A stretch of DNA of 30,367 nt from JABIDZ01 sp964402905 (GTDB lineage: Archaea > Iainarchaeota > Iainarchaeia > Iainarchaeales > JAAZKV01): assembly GCA_964402905.1 (NCBI GenBank), contig CAYODU010000006.1, positions 1 through 30,367 of the forward strand, read 5' to 3'. Positions 1 to 7,159 of this stretch are shown in pieces (the first letter of the stretch is position 1; every line of letters begins with the position of its first letter). Both the position numbers and the translations under genes were made by a program. A model generated the notes under the pieces. That model did not search any database. It was not told the origin of the DNA and saw only the letters and a list, made by a program, of their open reading frames with translations.

Positions 1-1
1 A

Positions 2-466
2 TTAAAAGAGAGATTATCAAAAGATGATGTTCACAATGGATTTGTTTTAGATGGTTTTCCTAGGACTCTCGCGCAGGCACAAGAACTTGATGTGTTACTT
101 GAACAAATTGGAAAAAAGCTTTCTTTGGTAATAAATATTGTTGTTCTTGAAGAAAAAGTTGTGGAAAGGATATGTAATAGGATGACTTGCCCTGTTTGTA
201 AAAGAATTTATAGTAAAATAATGGTTGGAGTAATTCCAAAAGTTGAGGGTAAATGCGATGATGACGGAGCAACGCTAGTTCAGAGAGAAGATGATAAAGA
301 AGAAGTTGTTAGAGCAAGATTTAGAACTTATGTTGAAAAAACACTTCCATTAATCGATTACTATGGTGAAAAAGGTTTACTTGTTTCTTTTGATGGTAAT
401 CCAAAAATGGAAGAAAGTGTTCGCAGAGCATTTGAGATAATTGATAAAAAAGTTTTGAAGGAATAG
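2..466 (+). CDS. adk: adenylate kinase, 3' part (5' end outside window)
   Basis: Adenylate kinase interconverts ATP + AMP and 2 ADP in the cytoplasm. The frame is open from base 2, so the N-terminal P-loop lies outside the window. Visible are the AMP-binding/core motif DGFPRT, then the LID domain with a zinc knuckle (CPVC, later GKCDDDGATL, a Cys3-Asp type site), and the catalytic arginines in VQREDD and RARFRTY. This is the bacterial-type enzyme, not the trimeric archaeal AdkA type, which among archaea is seen in only some groups. The stop is 7 bp before the next gene, so the two are probably co-transcribed. Family assignment is secure; only the truncation limits it. Confidence 0.93.
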   Translation, partial: LKERLSKDDVHNGFVLDGFPRTLAQAQELDVLLEQIGKKLSLVINIVVLEEKVVERICNRMTCPVCKRIYSKIMVGVIPKVEGKCDDDGATLVQREDDKEEVVRARFRTYVEKTLPLIDYYGEKGLLVSFDGNPKMEESVRRAFEIIDKKVLKE

Positions 467-473
467 TGGTTGC

Positions 474-1049
474 GTGGAAAAGAAGATAATTGAAGATGCA
501 AGAAACTATGCTTTGCAAGAAATGGAAAAGTTTGGTTCTCCGGCGTTAGAGCATTTTGAACTAACCTGTGTAAAAGGACAAGAAATCGCAGCAAAGCTTA
601 ATGTGGATAAAGATATTGTCTTGCTTGGAACAATTTTGATGGATTTAAAACTTGGAGAATGTTTAAAGAATGGAAAACTTCCCGAACATGTTGCGGAAAG
701 CTCAAAAGCTGCCAAAGTTTTTTTAGAAAAATATAGCCTAAATGATGACGACAAATTAAAAATACTAAATTGTGTTGAAGCGCATCATAAAACAGTTCCA
801 TTTTCTTGTACAGAATCTGAAATTTGTGCAAATGCTGATTGTTACAGATTTTTACATCCGCGGGGTTTTATTGCTTATGCAAAACTTCTCGCAGCTTCTG
901 ATCGCGGTGACTTAGATTATATAATAAATCAACTTGAGTATAAAATTGATGAAAAATATTCTATCTTGTCTTTGGATTTATGCAAAACAGAACTTAACGA
1001 CTTTTATCCGCTGTTTAAGAAAATACTTGCGGAAGCAAAAAAATTATAA
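474..1049 (+). CDS. HD-superfamily protein with degenerate metal site
   Basis: 191 aa, GTG start 7 bp after adk, so likely the second gene of that transcript. The all-helical layout resembles HD phosphohydrolases: His27 near the N-terminus, the usual HD dyad position occupied by Met56-Asp57, His104-His105 in the next conserved segment, and Asp122 near the last metal ligand position. Because the dyad His is missing, metal-dependent phosphohydrolysis may be lost or altered. Known HD proteins hydrolyse nucleotides or cyclic nucleotides; no substrate can be inferred here. The gene ends 2 bp from the convergent KaiC-like gene. Fold assignment is moderate; function is unknown. Confidence 0.6.
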   Translation: MEKKIIEDARNYALQEMEKFGSPALEHFELTCVKGQEIAAKLNVDKDIVLLGTILMDLKLGECLKNGKLPEHVAESSKAAKVFLEKYSLNDDDKLKILNCVEAHHKTVPFSCTESEICANADCYRFLHPRGFIAYAKLLAASDRGDLDYIINQLEYKIDEKYSILSLDLCKTELNDFYPLFKKILAEAKKL

Positions 1050-1051
1050 TT

Positions 1052-1762
1052 CTATTTGATTGCTTCCCAAATAATATTATCTCTTGGATTAACAATAATT
1101 CCTTTTGGAGTAATGTCCATTGGGTGTGGACTCTTATCATGTTTTGTTCCCCTCATTTTTCTTACAAACAAGCTTCTGTTTGGGGGAGAAAAATACATGG
1201 CAAGTATTCCGTCGGCAACAAATTCTTCTACACCGAAAGCAGAAAAAGTAGCTTTAGTTGGTTGTGTTTCACTTGTCATTAAAGTAGTGCAACCCATTGT
1301 TTTTAATTGGTCGCTGAATTGGAATAAAGTTGTTCTCAAAATGCTTGGGTCAATATATGCTCCAAAAACAGTTGTTGAATCAATTACAAGTCTCTTTGCT
1401 TGTATTTCATCAACAGACTTTTTTATTTCAGCTAATTGTTCATCTATCCTTTCTTGTACACTAAATTTGTCTTTTATATTTCCTAGATTTAATCGGTAAA
1501 TAGTCATCATATTTTCGTCTTGTAATTTTTTTATGTCCCACTGAAAACTCTCCATATTCCATGAAATGTCTCTGATATTTCCTTCAAGTGTAACAAATAA
1601 ACCAGCTTCTCCGTAACTAACAGCTCCATTGTAAAGATACTGTGTTGCAAGAATAGTTTTTCCTGTTCCTGCTCCGCCTGCTACTAAAACATTGCTTCCC
1701 TTTGGTATTCCACCATTAATTAGTTCATCTAAACCAGGTATTCCTGTTTTTGTTCTTTCCAA
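1052..1762 (-). CDS. KaiC-like RecA-superfamily ATPase
   Basis: 236 aa, a single KaiC domain. Walker A is GGAGTGKT (29-36), the catalytic glutamate position is Glu60 in VTLEG, and Walker B ends in RLVID (Asp128). It opens with the typical KaiC-family phrase TGIPGLDELINGGIP. Archaeal single-domain KaiC-like ATPases act as hexameric regulators, some in motility or signalling; the partner is not visible. The TTG start is chosen because GGTGAT lies 3 nt upstream. It is divergent from scpA and convergent with the HD gene. There is no second KaiC domain or phosphorylation-site segment, so a clock role is not implied. Confidence 0.88.
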   Translation of the reverse strand: MERTKTGIPGLDELINGGIPKGSNVLVAGGAGTGKTILATQYLYNGAVSYGEAGLFVTLEGNIRDISWNMESFQWDIKKLQDENMMTIYRLNLGNIKDKFSVQERIDEQLAEIKKSVDEIQAKRLVIDSTTVFGAYIDPSILRTTLFQFSDQLKTMGCTTLMTSETQPTKATFSAFGVEEFVADGILAMYFSPPNRSLFVRKMRGTKHDKSPHPMDITPKGIIVNPRDNIIWEAIK

Positions 1763-1884
1763 TCTATCACCTTTAAACTCTTTTTAGATTAAGTTTTAGG
1801 AAGTATTTAATTGTTTCTTGCATTTTTTATTTTCTTGGTAAAAGTGCCAAAAAAGCCTTTAAAAAGTCCTTTTTTTCGAAAAAA

Positions 1885-1892
1885 TTATAAAC
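1885..1892 (+). promoter_or_regulatory. TATA box of scpA
   Basis: ATTATAAA is centred about 25 bp before the scpA ATG, which places transcription start at or within a base or two of the start codon. With no Shine-Dalgarno site, this indicates a leaderless mRNA, as is common in archaea. Confidence 0.6.
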
Positions 1893-1913
1893 TACTATTA
1901 TTATTTAGTATGT

Positions 1914-2684
1914 ATGCCTATTGACTTGCCAAATGATTTTCCTGTGCCAGAATTCGATTCTGCTAGTGAAGAGACTGCCTTTGAGAGAGACTACTCTAAA
2001 ATGGATTTAGTTGATTTGATTGAACAGCCTGCGTGGAAAACAATTCTACTTGATTTAGTTGAAACAGAGAAAATGAATCCATGGGATATTGATGTTATTG
2101 TTCTTGCAGAAAAGTACTTACAGAAAATAAGTCAGCTTGAAAGCTCTTCTCTAAGGGTTCCAGCAAATGCGATTCTTGCTTGTGCAATTCTTGTTAAAAC
2201 AAAAAGCAAGTACCTAAGATTAAGTTCTCTTGATGAAGAAGAAAAAAAAGCAGAGCTAACTATTGAGCAAAAACAATTATTTTTAGAAGATTTACCTGAT
2301 TTGGTTGCTAATCGTTCTTTTAGAGAAGGAAGAATTTCTCTTGATGAATTAGTTGCAAGTATTGAAGGGGTAATGCAGAACACTAGTTCAAAAAGAAGTG
2401 CTGAGAGATTAATGCCAAGAATGGAGATTAATTTTGATTCTACTTCAATAGAAGATAAAATGCAAGAAGTTCTTTCTCTTATAGAGAAAAAAGCTGATTC
2501 GCAGGGCATAGTAATGTTCAATGATTTGCTTTCAAATAGCGATACTGATTCAATAGTTGAAACTTTTTTGCCTGTGTTGTTTTTAATGAATAGTGGAAAA
2601 GTGATTGCTTACCAGAATGAGTTCTTTGGAGAAATATTTGTTCAACTGCTTTCAAAAGTGAATGAAACAAAGAATGCCAACTAA
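1914..2684 (+). CDS. scpA: segregation and condensation protein A (ScpA)
   Basis: 256 aa kleisin-family subunit that bridges the two heads of the SMC ATPase in chromosome condensation. Diagnostic features are the N-terminal segment MDLVDLIEQPAWKTILLDLV followed by MNPWDIDVIVLAEKYL, the RVPANAILACAILVKTKSKYL helix, an acidic linker, and a C-terminal winged-helix region from about residue 175. Residues 1-28 are acidic and not part of the conserved domain. A second ATG sits 4 bp upstream in another frame; the chosen ATG fits the TATA spacing. No smc or scpB is in the window. A perfect palindrome and the next gene's TATA box follow directly. Confidence 0.88.
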   Translation: MPIDLPNDFPVPEFDSASEETAFERDYSKMDLVDLIEQPAWKTILLDLVETEKMNPWDIDVIVLAEKYLQKISQLESSSLRVPANAILACAILVKTKSKYLRLSSLDEEEKKAELTIEQKQLFLEDLPDLVANRSFREGRISLDELVASIEGVMQNTSSKRSAERLMPRMEINFDSTSIEDKMQEVLSLIEKKADSQGIVMFNDLLSNSDTDSIVETFLPVLFLMNSGKVIAYQNEFFGEIFVQLLSKVNETKNAN

Positions 2685-2693
2685 TTGTTTGTT

Positions 2694-2710
2694 GTTTCCT
2701 TTAAGGAAAC
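2694..2710. promoter_or_regulatory. perfect palindrome abutting a TATA box (operator or terminator)
   Basis: GTTTCCTTTAAGGAAAC has two 8-nt arms around a central T. It lies 10 bp after the scpA stop and directly upstream of TTATATA (2713-2719), the TATA box of the next gene, whose ATG is about 27 bp further on. Its position over the BRE favours an operator; a scpA transcript terminator is the alternative, but no T-run follows. Confidence 0.4.
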
Positions 2711-2742
2711 GATTATATACTGGTTTTGTTTAATTTTTGTTA

Positions 2743-3315
2743 ATGGCTAAAAAAAGTACTAAAAAGAAAAGTAGGAAAAATTCTTCTTCGCAAAAGCGTT
2801 CCGTTGGAAAAGAAACTGTTAGAGTAAAGACTTTCATTGTTGAGAAACCCGTATATGTTTCTTCGAGGGAATCAAGGAGAAGAGATAGAGATTATGAATT
2901 AGATGGTGAAAGAGATAACTTGGACTCAAAACAAAGTCGTTACTCAAAAAAGTTTAGTGAAGAATTGCCTGAAGATTTAGAAGAAAAAAGTGTTGATAAA
3001 TTTGATGATAACTTAGAAGAAGAAAATGCTGGAGAAGAATATGTGGAAGATGAAGTCGGAGAAGATGTGGGTGCAGAAGAAAATAATGGGCAAGGGCATT
3101 TGCGAAGCAGAGGTTTGTTTGAAAATGTTTGGTGGAAAAAAGGTGCTTTACAGGGTTTAATTATTTGGCTAGTAATAGTGGCTTTTGTTTATTTTCTCCA
3201 AATAATGGATATGGCTAGTGTAGAGAATTGGAAGCGATGGGTTTTTTGGTTGATTTTGTTTGTATTGGCTGGAATGGTTTACCAAAAATTCTTTTCGGGT
3301 AGAGTTAAAATATAA
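2743..3315 (+). CDS. hypothetical protein: basic N-terminus, acidic middle, two C-terminal TM helices
   Basis: 190 aa. The ATG at 2743 is preferred over a TTG two codons upstream because it lies about 27 bp from the TATA box at 2713-2719 (leaderless). Residues 1-50 are very Lys/Ser/Arg-rich and residues 60-120 are Asp/Glu-rich, both probably disordered. About residues 136-156 and 166-183 form two hydrophobic helices separated by VENWKRW. The predicted topology is a long cytoplasmic tail with a C-terminal hairpin in the membrane. I do not recognise a family. A palindrome at the promoter suggests it is individually regulated. Confidence 0.72.
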   Translation: MAKKSTKKKSRKNSSSQKRSVGKETVRVKTFIVEKPVYVSSRESRRRDRDYELDGERDNLDSKQSRYSKKFSEELPEDLEEKSVDKFDDNLEEENAGEEYVEDEVGEDVGAEENNGQGHLRSRGLFENVWWKKGALQGLIIWLVIVAFVYFLQIMDMASVENWKRWVFWLILFVLAGMVYQKFFSGRVKI

Positions 3316-3354
3316 AAAATATTAGCATAGCAAAAAATGCCATGCCCACTACTT

Positions 3355-3600
3355 TTATATCAATTTATTTGCTTTTAGTGCATTTTCAAGCTTTGGTCTA
3401 TCAAAACCAATTATTATTGTTCCGGCAACATCAATAACGGGTACGCCCATCTGTCCACTTTTCTTAATCATTTCCTTTGCTTTTTCTTGATTAGTGCCTA
3501 CATTGATATCATCGAATTCAACTTTTTTTCCTTTTAACCAATCTTTTACCATTACACAGTAAGGACAGCTGTTAGTAGAATAAACTTGTATTTTTTCCAT
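3355..3600 (-). CDS. glutaredoxin-like thiol-disulfide oxidoreductase
   Basis: 81 aa, one thioredoxin-fold domain. The active-site CPYC is at residues 12-15, the cis-proline loop is GVP (Pro54), and a GFD motif follows near residue 68. This is the classic short glutaredoxin/NrdH-like layout. It could reduce protein disulfides or serve ribonucleotide reductase; electrons might come from the thioredoxin reductase encoded at 7160-8068, though that link is inference. An in-frame GTG lies 9 nt upstream but is inside the GGTGAT ribosome site (3605-3610), so the ATG at 3600 is the start. The TATA box is at 3634-3640. Confidence 0.88.
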   Translation of the reverse strand: MEKIQVYSTNSCPYCVMVKDWLKGKKVEFDDINVGTNQEKAKEMIKKSGQMGVPVIDVAGTIIIGFDRPKLENALKANKLI

Positions 3601-3972
3601 AAATATCACCTAAAAAAAATAGTTTAATTAGAGTTATAAACCTTGTTAAGTTGATAAAAAAACAGCTTTTTGGGAACAGAGGGGGTGCCACGAAAGACAA
3701 GTGTCGGGACCCAAACCGGGTAAGATTGCACCCCTTGAACCTTTTCACATAGTTTTGCTATGCATTGACATTAGTTAGATTCAATTGGTTATTAATGTTT
3801 CTTGGTTTGGATTCAAAACCACTAACAATAATTAACTTCTTTGTTCATTTCAAAAAAGTTTATGCGGATTTGGGCTAAAAATAAGTTATGAATTAAGTGA
3901 AGTGTGTTAAATTAATTTTTCTTGTCCAATTTATCCATTAGTTTGCTTTACTCATTTAATTTTTTTTTTTCA
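3601..3972. other. 372-bp region without a protein gene
   Basis: It lies between two minus-strand genes. It holds the glutaredoxin promoter (SD at 3605-3610, TTATAAA at 3634-3640), a G+C-rich foldable island (3681-3734, listed separately), a small CATAG/CTATG hairpin at 3748-3762, and then AT-rich sequence with short repeats around 3770-3830. No convincing open reading frame was found. Confidence 0.7.
3681..3734. ncRNA. candidate structured RNA (G+C-rich hairpin island)
   Basis: 33 of 54 bases are G or C, in otherwise very AT-rich intergenic DNA. The ends pair perfectly: GGGGTGC (3682-3688) with GCACCCC (3728-3734). Inside, CAC (3689-3691) can pair with GTG (3701-3703) and ACCC (3709-3712) with GGGT (3718-3721). 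On the plus strand TTATAAA at 3634-3640 is a possible promoter and the CATAG/CTATG hairpin (3748-3762) follows. On the minus strand a T-run follows. The strand is therefore undecided. It does not match tRNA, SRP RNA, RNase P, box C/D or H/ACA signatures I can recognise. Confidence 0.4.
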
Positions 3973-4761
3973 TTAACTTTTTTTTCCTATCATTACAAAA
4001 AAAGCGTTTTGCTTTTTGAAGAGCCACTTAATTTCATCTATTACTGGAAAAACAAATTTTGGCTTTGATCCAACAAAAACAATTTTTTCTTCTCTAAACC
4101 ATTGTAGCACTTCTCGCACGGAGTGATAGCTTTCGTGTACTTGCCCGTATTTGTCTGCCAAGCGCGAAGAATTTTCTTTTATGCTAAAAAGTTTTTTTCC
4201 AATTTTTATTCGTGCTTCAATATTTTTTCCAGCTAAAATCCAAAGAATAATTCTTTTTATTCTATGCCGAGCTCGTGAGTACTTATTATACAAACCAATT
4301 ATAACTAATCCATTATCTTTGCAGTGTTCACACATGATTTCAAATCCTTTTCTTGCATTAATTGTGTGGTGCAAAGAACCAAGAGCAATAACAACATCAT
4401 ATTTTTCTGTTTTTTTGTTTTTTATTGAGCTAAATGATAGAATATTTTGTTCAGAAAAAGAAACTTTTTTTTTGTTGGAAAATCTTTTTGATAATTTTTG
4501 TGCTTCTTTTATTGAAGCACTGCTAAAATCAATCGCATCTACTTTTGCATCACACAAAGCGAGTGCATTTGCAAGTTCTCCCGTTCCGCAACCAAACTCA
4601 AGAATACTCTTATTTTTCCAAAAACTCCTATTCGCGCTAAAAATGTTTGAAAGCCAGTCAACGTAGGAAAGTATCTGTTCGCTGTTTTTTACTTTTCTTA
4701 ATGGATAAGGATATTTCTCGTATAGTTCTTTAACAAGAAGCTCTTTTTCATTATCTTTCAT
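3973..4761 (-). CDS. class I SAM-dependent methyltransferase
   Basis: 262 aa. Motif I is ILEFGCGTGELA (about 53-64), the acidic residue at the end of strand 2 is in AIDFS (Asp78), and YDVVIALGSLHHT is the post-II/motif IV region. The segment YEKYPYPLR near the N-terminus is characteristic of a subset of these enzymes and may contact substrate. The C-terminal third (about 160-262) is basic and probably substrate-specific. The methyl acceptor cannot be told from sequence. The gene is divergent from dinB, and a single TATA-like element lies exactly midway between the two start codons. Confidence 0.83.
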   Translation of the reverse strand: MKDNEKELLVKELYEKYPYPLRKVKNSEQILSYVDWLSNIFSANRSFWKNKSILEFGCGTGELANALALCDAKVDAIDFSSASIKEAQKLSKRFSNKKKVSFSEQNILSFSSIKNKKTEKYDVVIALGSLHHTINARKGFEIMCEHCKDNGLVIIGLYNKYSRARHRIKRIILWILAGKNIEARIKIGKKLFSIKENSSRLADKYGQVHESYHSVREVLQWFREEKIVFVGSKPKFVFPVIDEIKWLFKKQNAFFVMIGKKS

Positions 4762-4782
4762 AAGAACAGTTTTCTTAAGAAT

Positions 4783-4790
4783 AATTAAAA
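4783..4790. promoter_or_regulatory. shared TATA-like element of two divergent leaderless genes
   Basis: AATTAAAA, centred at 4787, is 26 bp from the dinB ATG (4813, plus) and 26 bp from the methyltransferase ATG (4761, minus). Its core TAATTA is self-complementary. No other good TATA box lies in the 51-bp intergenic space, so one element may orient transcription both ways. Confidence 0.45.
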
Positions 4791-4812
4791 GAAGCTCGTT
4801 TCAAATTGTTTT

Positions 4813-5892
4813 ATGCAGAAAATAATTGGTTTGCTTGACCTAGATTACTTTTTTGCGCAGTGCGAAATAGTAAGAAATCCTTCTATCAGGGGTAAACCCA
4901 TTGCAATAATCGTGCCAACTATAAGAGAAAATACTGGGGCTGTTGCCACTGCAAATTATGAAGCCCGTAAATTGAAAATAAAATCAGGCATGTCTCTTTC
5001 TCTTGTAAAAAAGATTGCTAACAAGGAAACAATTTTCATTAACGCTGATAAAGAATATTACAAAGAAATGTCACAGAAAGTTTTTGAAGTGCTGGATTTT
5101 TTTTGTGATAAAGTGGAACAAGTTTCTATTGATGAAGCATATTTTGATTTAACTAATCCTGAGGGATTTGAAAAAGCAATTGATATTTGTAAAAAAATAA
5201 AGGATAGGATAAGGGCAGAAACTGGCCTCACTTGTTCAATCGGCGTGAGTATAAATAAGCTTCTTGCAAAAATGGCTTCAAATGAAAAAAAACCTGATGG
5301 TTTTTTTGTTGTAGAAAAAAAGGATGTTAATTCTTTTTTGTTAAAAAAGAAAGTCAAAGAACTGCACGGCGTGGGCCCCAAATCAGAGAAAATAATTCAG
5401 AATGAGGGTGTTTTGATAGTGAAAGAGCTTCAGAGCATCAGTGAAAAAAAACTTGTTGAATTATTTGGTGAAGTGAGGGGAAAAAGATTTTTTGATTTTG
5501 CAAGAGGAAAAGATGATAGAGAGATTAATCCAAATAGGGAAAAACAGCAGGTTTCGCGGATGATGACTCTTAAAAAAGATTCTCTTCAGTTTGATGAAAT
5601 AAAAGAAAATTTGAAATTTATGAGTGAACTTGTATTTAGTGAAGTAAAGAAAATGAAAAAGAAATTCAAAACGGTTTCACTTATAATAGTGAATTCTCAT
5701 TTTGAAATAATAACCAAATCAAAATCAAATACAGATCCCGTGTTAAGTTCTTTGGAACTATTTGAAATTGAGAGTGAATTACTCAAAAGCTTTTTAGGGC
5801 AAGCAATTCGTCCTGTGCGAAGAATTGGAGTAAGAGTGTCTAATTTTGATGAGGATGAGGGAGTGCAAAAAAAACTATTTGAATTCAAGTGA
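4813..5892 (+). CDS. dinB: Y-family DNA polymerase IV (DinB/Dpo4-like)
   Basis: 359 aa translesion polymerase. Metal-binding Asp9 is in LDLDYFFAQ, Asp107-Glu108 is in SIDEAYFD, and Phe14 is the steric-gate position that excludes ribonucleotides. GAVATANYEARKL is the finger-domain signature, closely resembling Sulfolobus Dpo4. Helix-hairpin-helix thumb ELHGVGPKSEKI is near 190. The little-finger domain follows. The last residues, QKKLFEF, resemble a PCNA-interacting (PIP) box, the usual sliding-clamp tether. The start is leaderless relative to the TATA-like element at 4783-4790. nth follows after 18 bp, giving a two-gene DNA-repair unit. Confidence 0.95.
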   Translation: MQKIIGLLDLDYFFAQCEIVRNPSIRGKPIAIIVPTIRENTGAVATANYEARKLKIKSGMSLSLVKKIANKETIFINADKEYYKEMSQKVFEVLDFFCDKVEQVSIDEAYFDLTNPEGFEKAIDICKKIKDRIRAETGLTCSIGVSINKLLAKMASNEKKPDGFFVVEKKDVNSFLLKKKVKELHGVGPKSEKIIQNEGVLIVKELQSISEKKLVELFGEVRGKRFFDFARGKDDREINPNREKQQVSRMMTLKKDSLQFDEIKENLKFMSELVFSEVKKMKKKFKTVSLIIVNSHFEIITKSKSNTDPVLSSLELFEIESELLKSFLGQAIRPVRRIGVRVSNFDEDEGVQKKLFEFK

Positions 5893-5910
5893 TTTTACTG
5901 GGGCGGGGAA

Positions 5911-6582
5911 ATGATTAAAGAAAATATAATTGAAAAAAAGTTGCGTGCGAAAAAGATTCTTGTTCTGCTTAAAAAGAATTATCCTGATGTGCCCGAACTT
6001 TTTCTTGATTACACTACTAATGCACAAATGCTTTGTTCAATTATCTTATCTGCTCAGAGTACTGATGCACAGATAAATAAAATTACGGAAAAGCTATTCA
6101 AAAAATATCGCACAGTAAATGATTTTGCTTCTGCAAAAAAAAGTGTTTTCGAGAAAGAGATTTTTTCAGCAGGTTATTACAGACAGAAAACAAAAAATAT
6201 TATTCTTTGTTTTAAAAAAATTGAAAGCGATTTTGGTGGAAAAGTTCCTTCTTCTATGGAAGAACTTGTTTCTCTTCCGGGAGTTGGCAGAAAGACTGCA
6301 AATCTTGTATTGCTTTCGAAAGGAAACATAAGTGGAATTGCAGTTGATACACATGTTTTTCGTTTATCAAAAAGAATTGGTTTTTCGATGGCAAAAAATC
6401 CGTTAAATGCAGAGAAAGATTTGATCGAATGCTTTGATAAAAAAGAATGGGCTAATATTAATAGGCTTTTTATTTCTCATGGCAGGGCAGTTTGCACAGC
6501 AAAAAAAGCTTTTTGTTCGAAGTGTTTTCTAGATAAAAAGAAATTATGCCCAAAAATTGGTGTTCATAACAAACAATGCTAA
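5911..6582 (+). CDS. nth: endonuclease III (DNA glycosylase/AP lyase)
   Basis: 223 aa bifunctional glycosylase that removes oxidised pyrimidines and cleaves the abasic site. Helix-hairpin-helix LPGVGRKTA (122-130) carries the Schiff-base Lys128, and Asp146 in VDTHV is the catalytic aspartate (E. coli Lys120/Asp138 equivalents). A C-terminal four-cysteine [4Fe-4S] loop is present with spacing C-x6-C-x2-C-x7-C, where the last gap is two residues longer than the usual five. A purine-rich GGGGCGGGG precedes the ATG. It is the second gene after dinB. Confidence 0.94.
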   Translation: MIKENIIEKKLRAKKILVLLKKNYPDVPELFLDYTTNAQMLCSIILSAQSTDAQINKITEKLFKKYRTVNDFASAKKSVFEKEIFSAGYYRQKTKNIILCFKKIESDFGGKVPSSMEELVSLPGVGRKTANLVLLSKGNISGIAVDTHVFRLSKRIGFSMAKNPLNAEKDLIECFDKKEWANINRLFISHGRAVCTAKKAFCSKCFLDKKKLCPKIGVHNKQC

Positions 6583-6646
6583 TAATTCTTTCTTTTATTT
6601 GCTTTTTTTAATTGAAATCTATATTTTTGCTTTTTTTAAAGGAAGG

Positions 6647-6654
6647 TATATAAA
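6647..6654 (+). promoter_or_regulatory. TATA box of the DUF1858/HesB-like gene
   Basis: TATATAAA is centred about 29 bp before the ATG at 6680, giving a leader of only a few bases. It follows purine-rich AAAGGAAGG, a plausible BRE. Confidence 0.55.
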
Positions 6655-6679
6655 TGTTTTTGAATGAAAATTATTTCAT

Positions 6680-7153
6680 ATGATAAAGAAATCTGATACA
6701 CTTGGAAAAATAATTGAAGATACTCCTGAAGTAATTCCTGTTTTAGCACAAGCTGGGTTACATTGCATTGGTTGTCATGTTTCTGCATATGAATCTGTTG
6801 AAGATGGTTGCAAAACCCACGGTATGAGTGACAAAGAGATTGACAAGCTTGTAAAAAAAGCCAACTCTGTTGTAAAAAAGTTTGATACTATGTCGAAAGT
6901 TTCTTTTTCTGAATCTGCAATAAAAGAACTTGTGAAAAGAAAAGCCACAAAAAAATTTGTTAAAATAGTTTCTCTTTACGGGAATTTTGATTTCGAAGCT
7001 ATTGATAATAAAGAAAATAGTGATGTTTTAATTAAAGTGAATAATGTTGTTAGTGTACTTGTGGATAAGCGTACTGAAAGAATGCTTCGCGGAGTGAAAA
7101 TAAGTTATTCTGAAAAAGAAAAAGATTTCGAAGCAAAAAGAGAAAAGGCCTAA
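6680..7153 (+). CDS. DUF1858 redox-disulfide domain fused to a cysteine-less HesB/IscA-like domain
   Basis: 157 aa in two parts. Residues 1-68 are a DUF1858 (hybrid-cluster-protein-associated) domain: it starts with IIEDTPEVIPVLAQAGLHCIGCH, with Cys29 and Cys32 as a CxxC pair and Cys44 further on. Residues about 74-150 follow the A-type Fe-S carrier pattern: VSFSESAIKELV at the start and VNNVVSVLVDKRTERMLRGVKISY aligning with the usual VLVDPKS..L.G..IDY strand. None of the three cluster-binding cysteines of IscA/HesB is present. This suggests a redox or sulfur-handling role without cluster donation. It converges with trxB, ending 6 bp away. Confidence 0.68.
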   Translation: MIKKSDTLGKIIEDTPEVIPVLAQAGLHCIGCHVSAYESVEDGCKTHGMSDKEIDKLVKKANSVVKKFDTMSKVSFSESAIKELVKRKATKKFVKIVSLYGNFDFEAIDNKENSDVLIKVNNVVSVLVDKRTERMLRGVKISYSEKEKDFEAKREKA

Positions 7154-7159
7154 GAAAAA

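Noticed and set aside
3681..3734. Calling the G+C-rich island a tRNA, SRP RNA, RNase P RNA or H/ACA RNA
   Set aside because: It has a 7-bp closing stem but no T arm, no SRP tetraloop motif, no RNase P conserved regions and no ACA at the expected distance.
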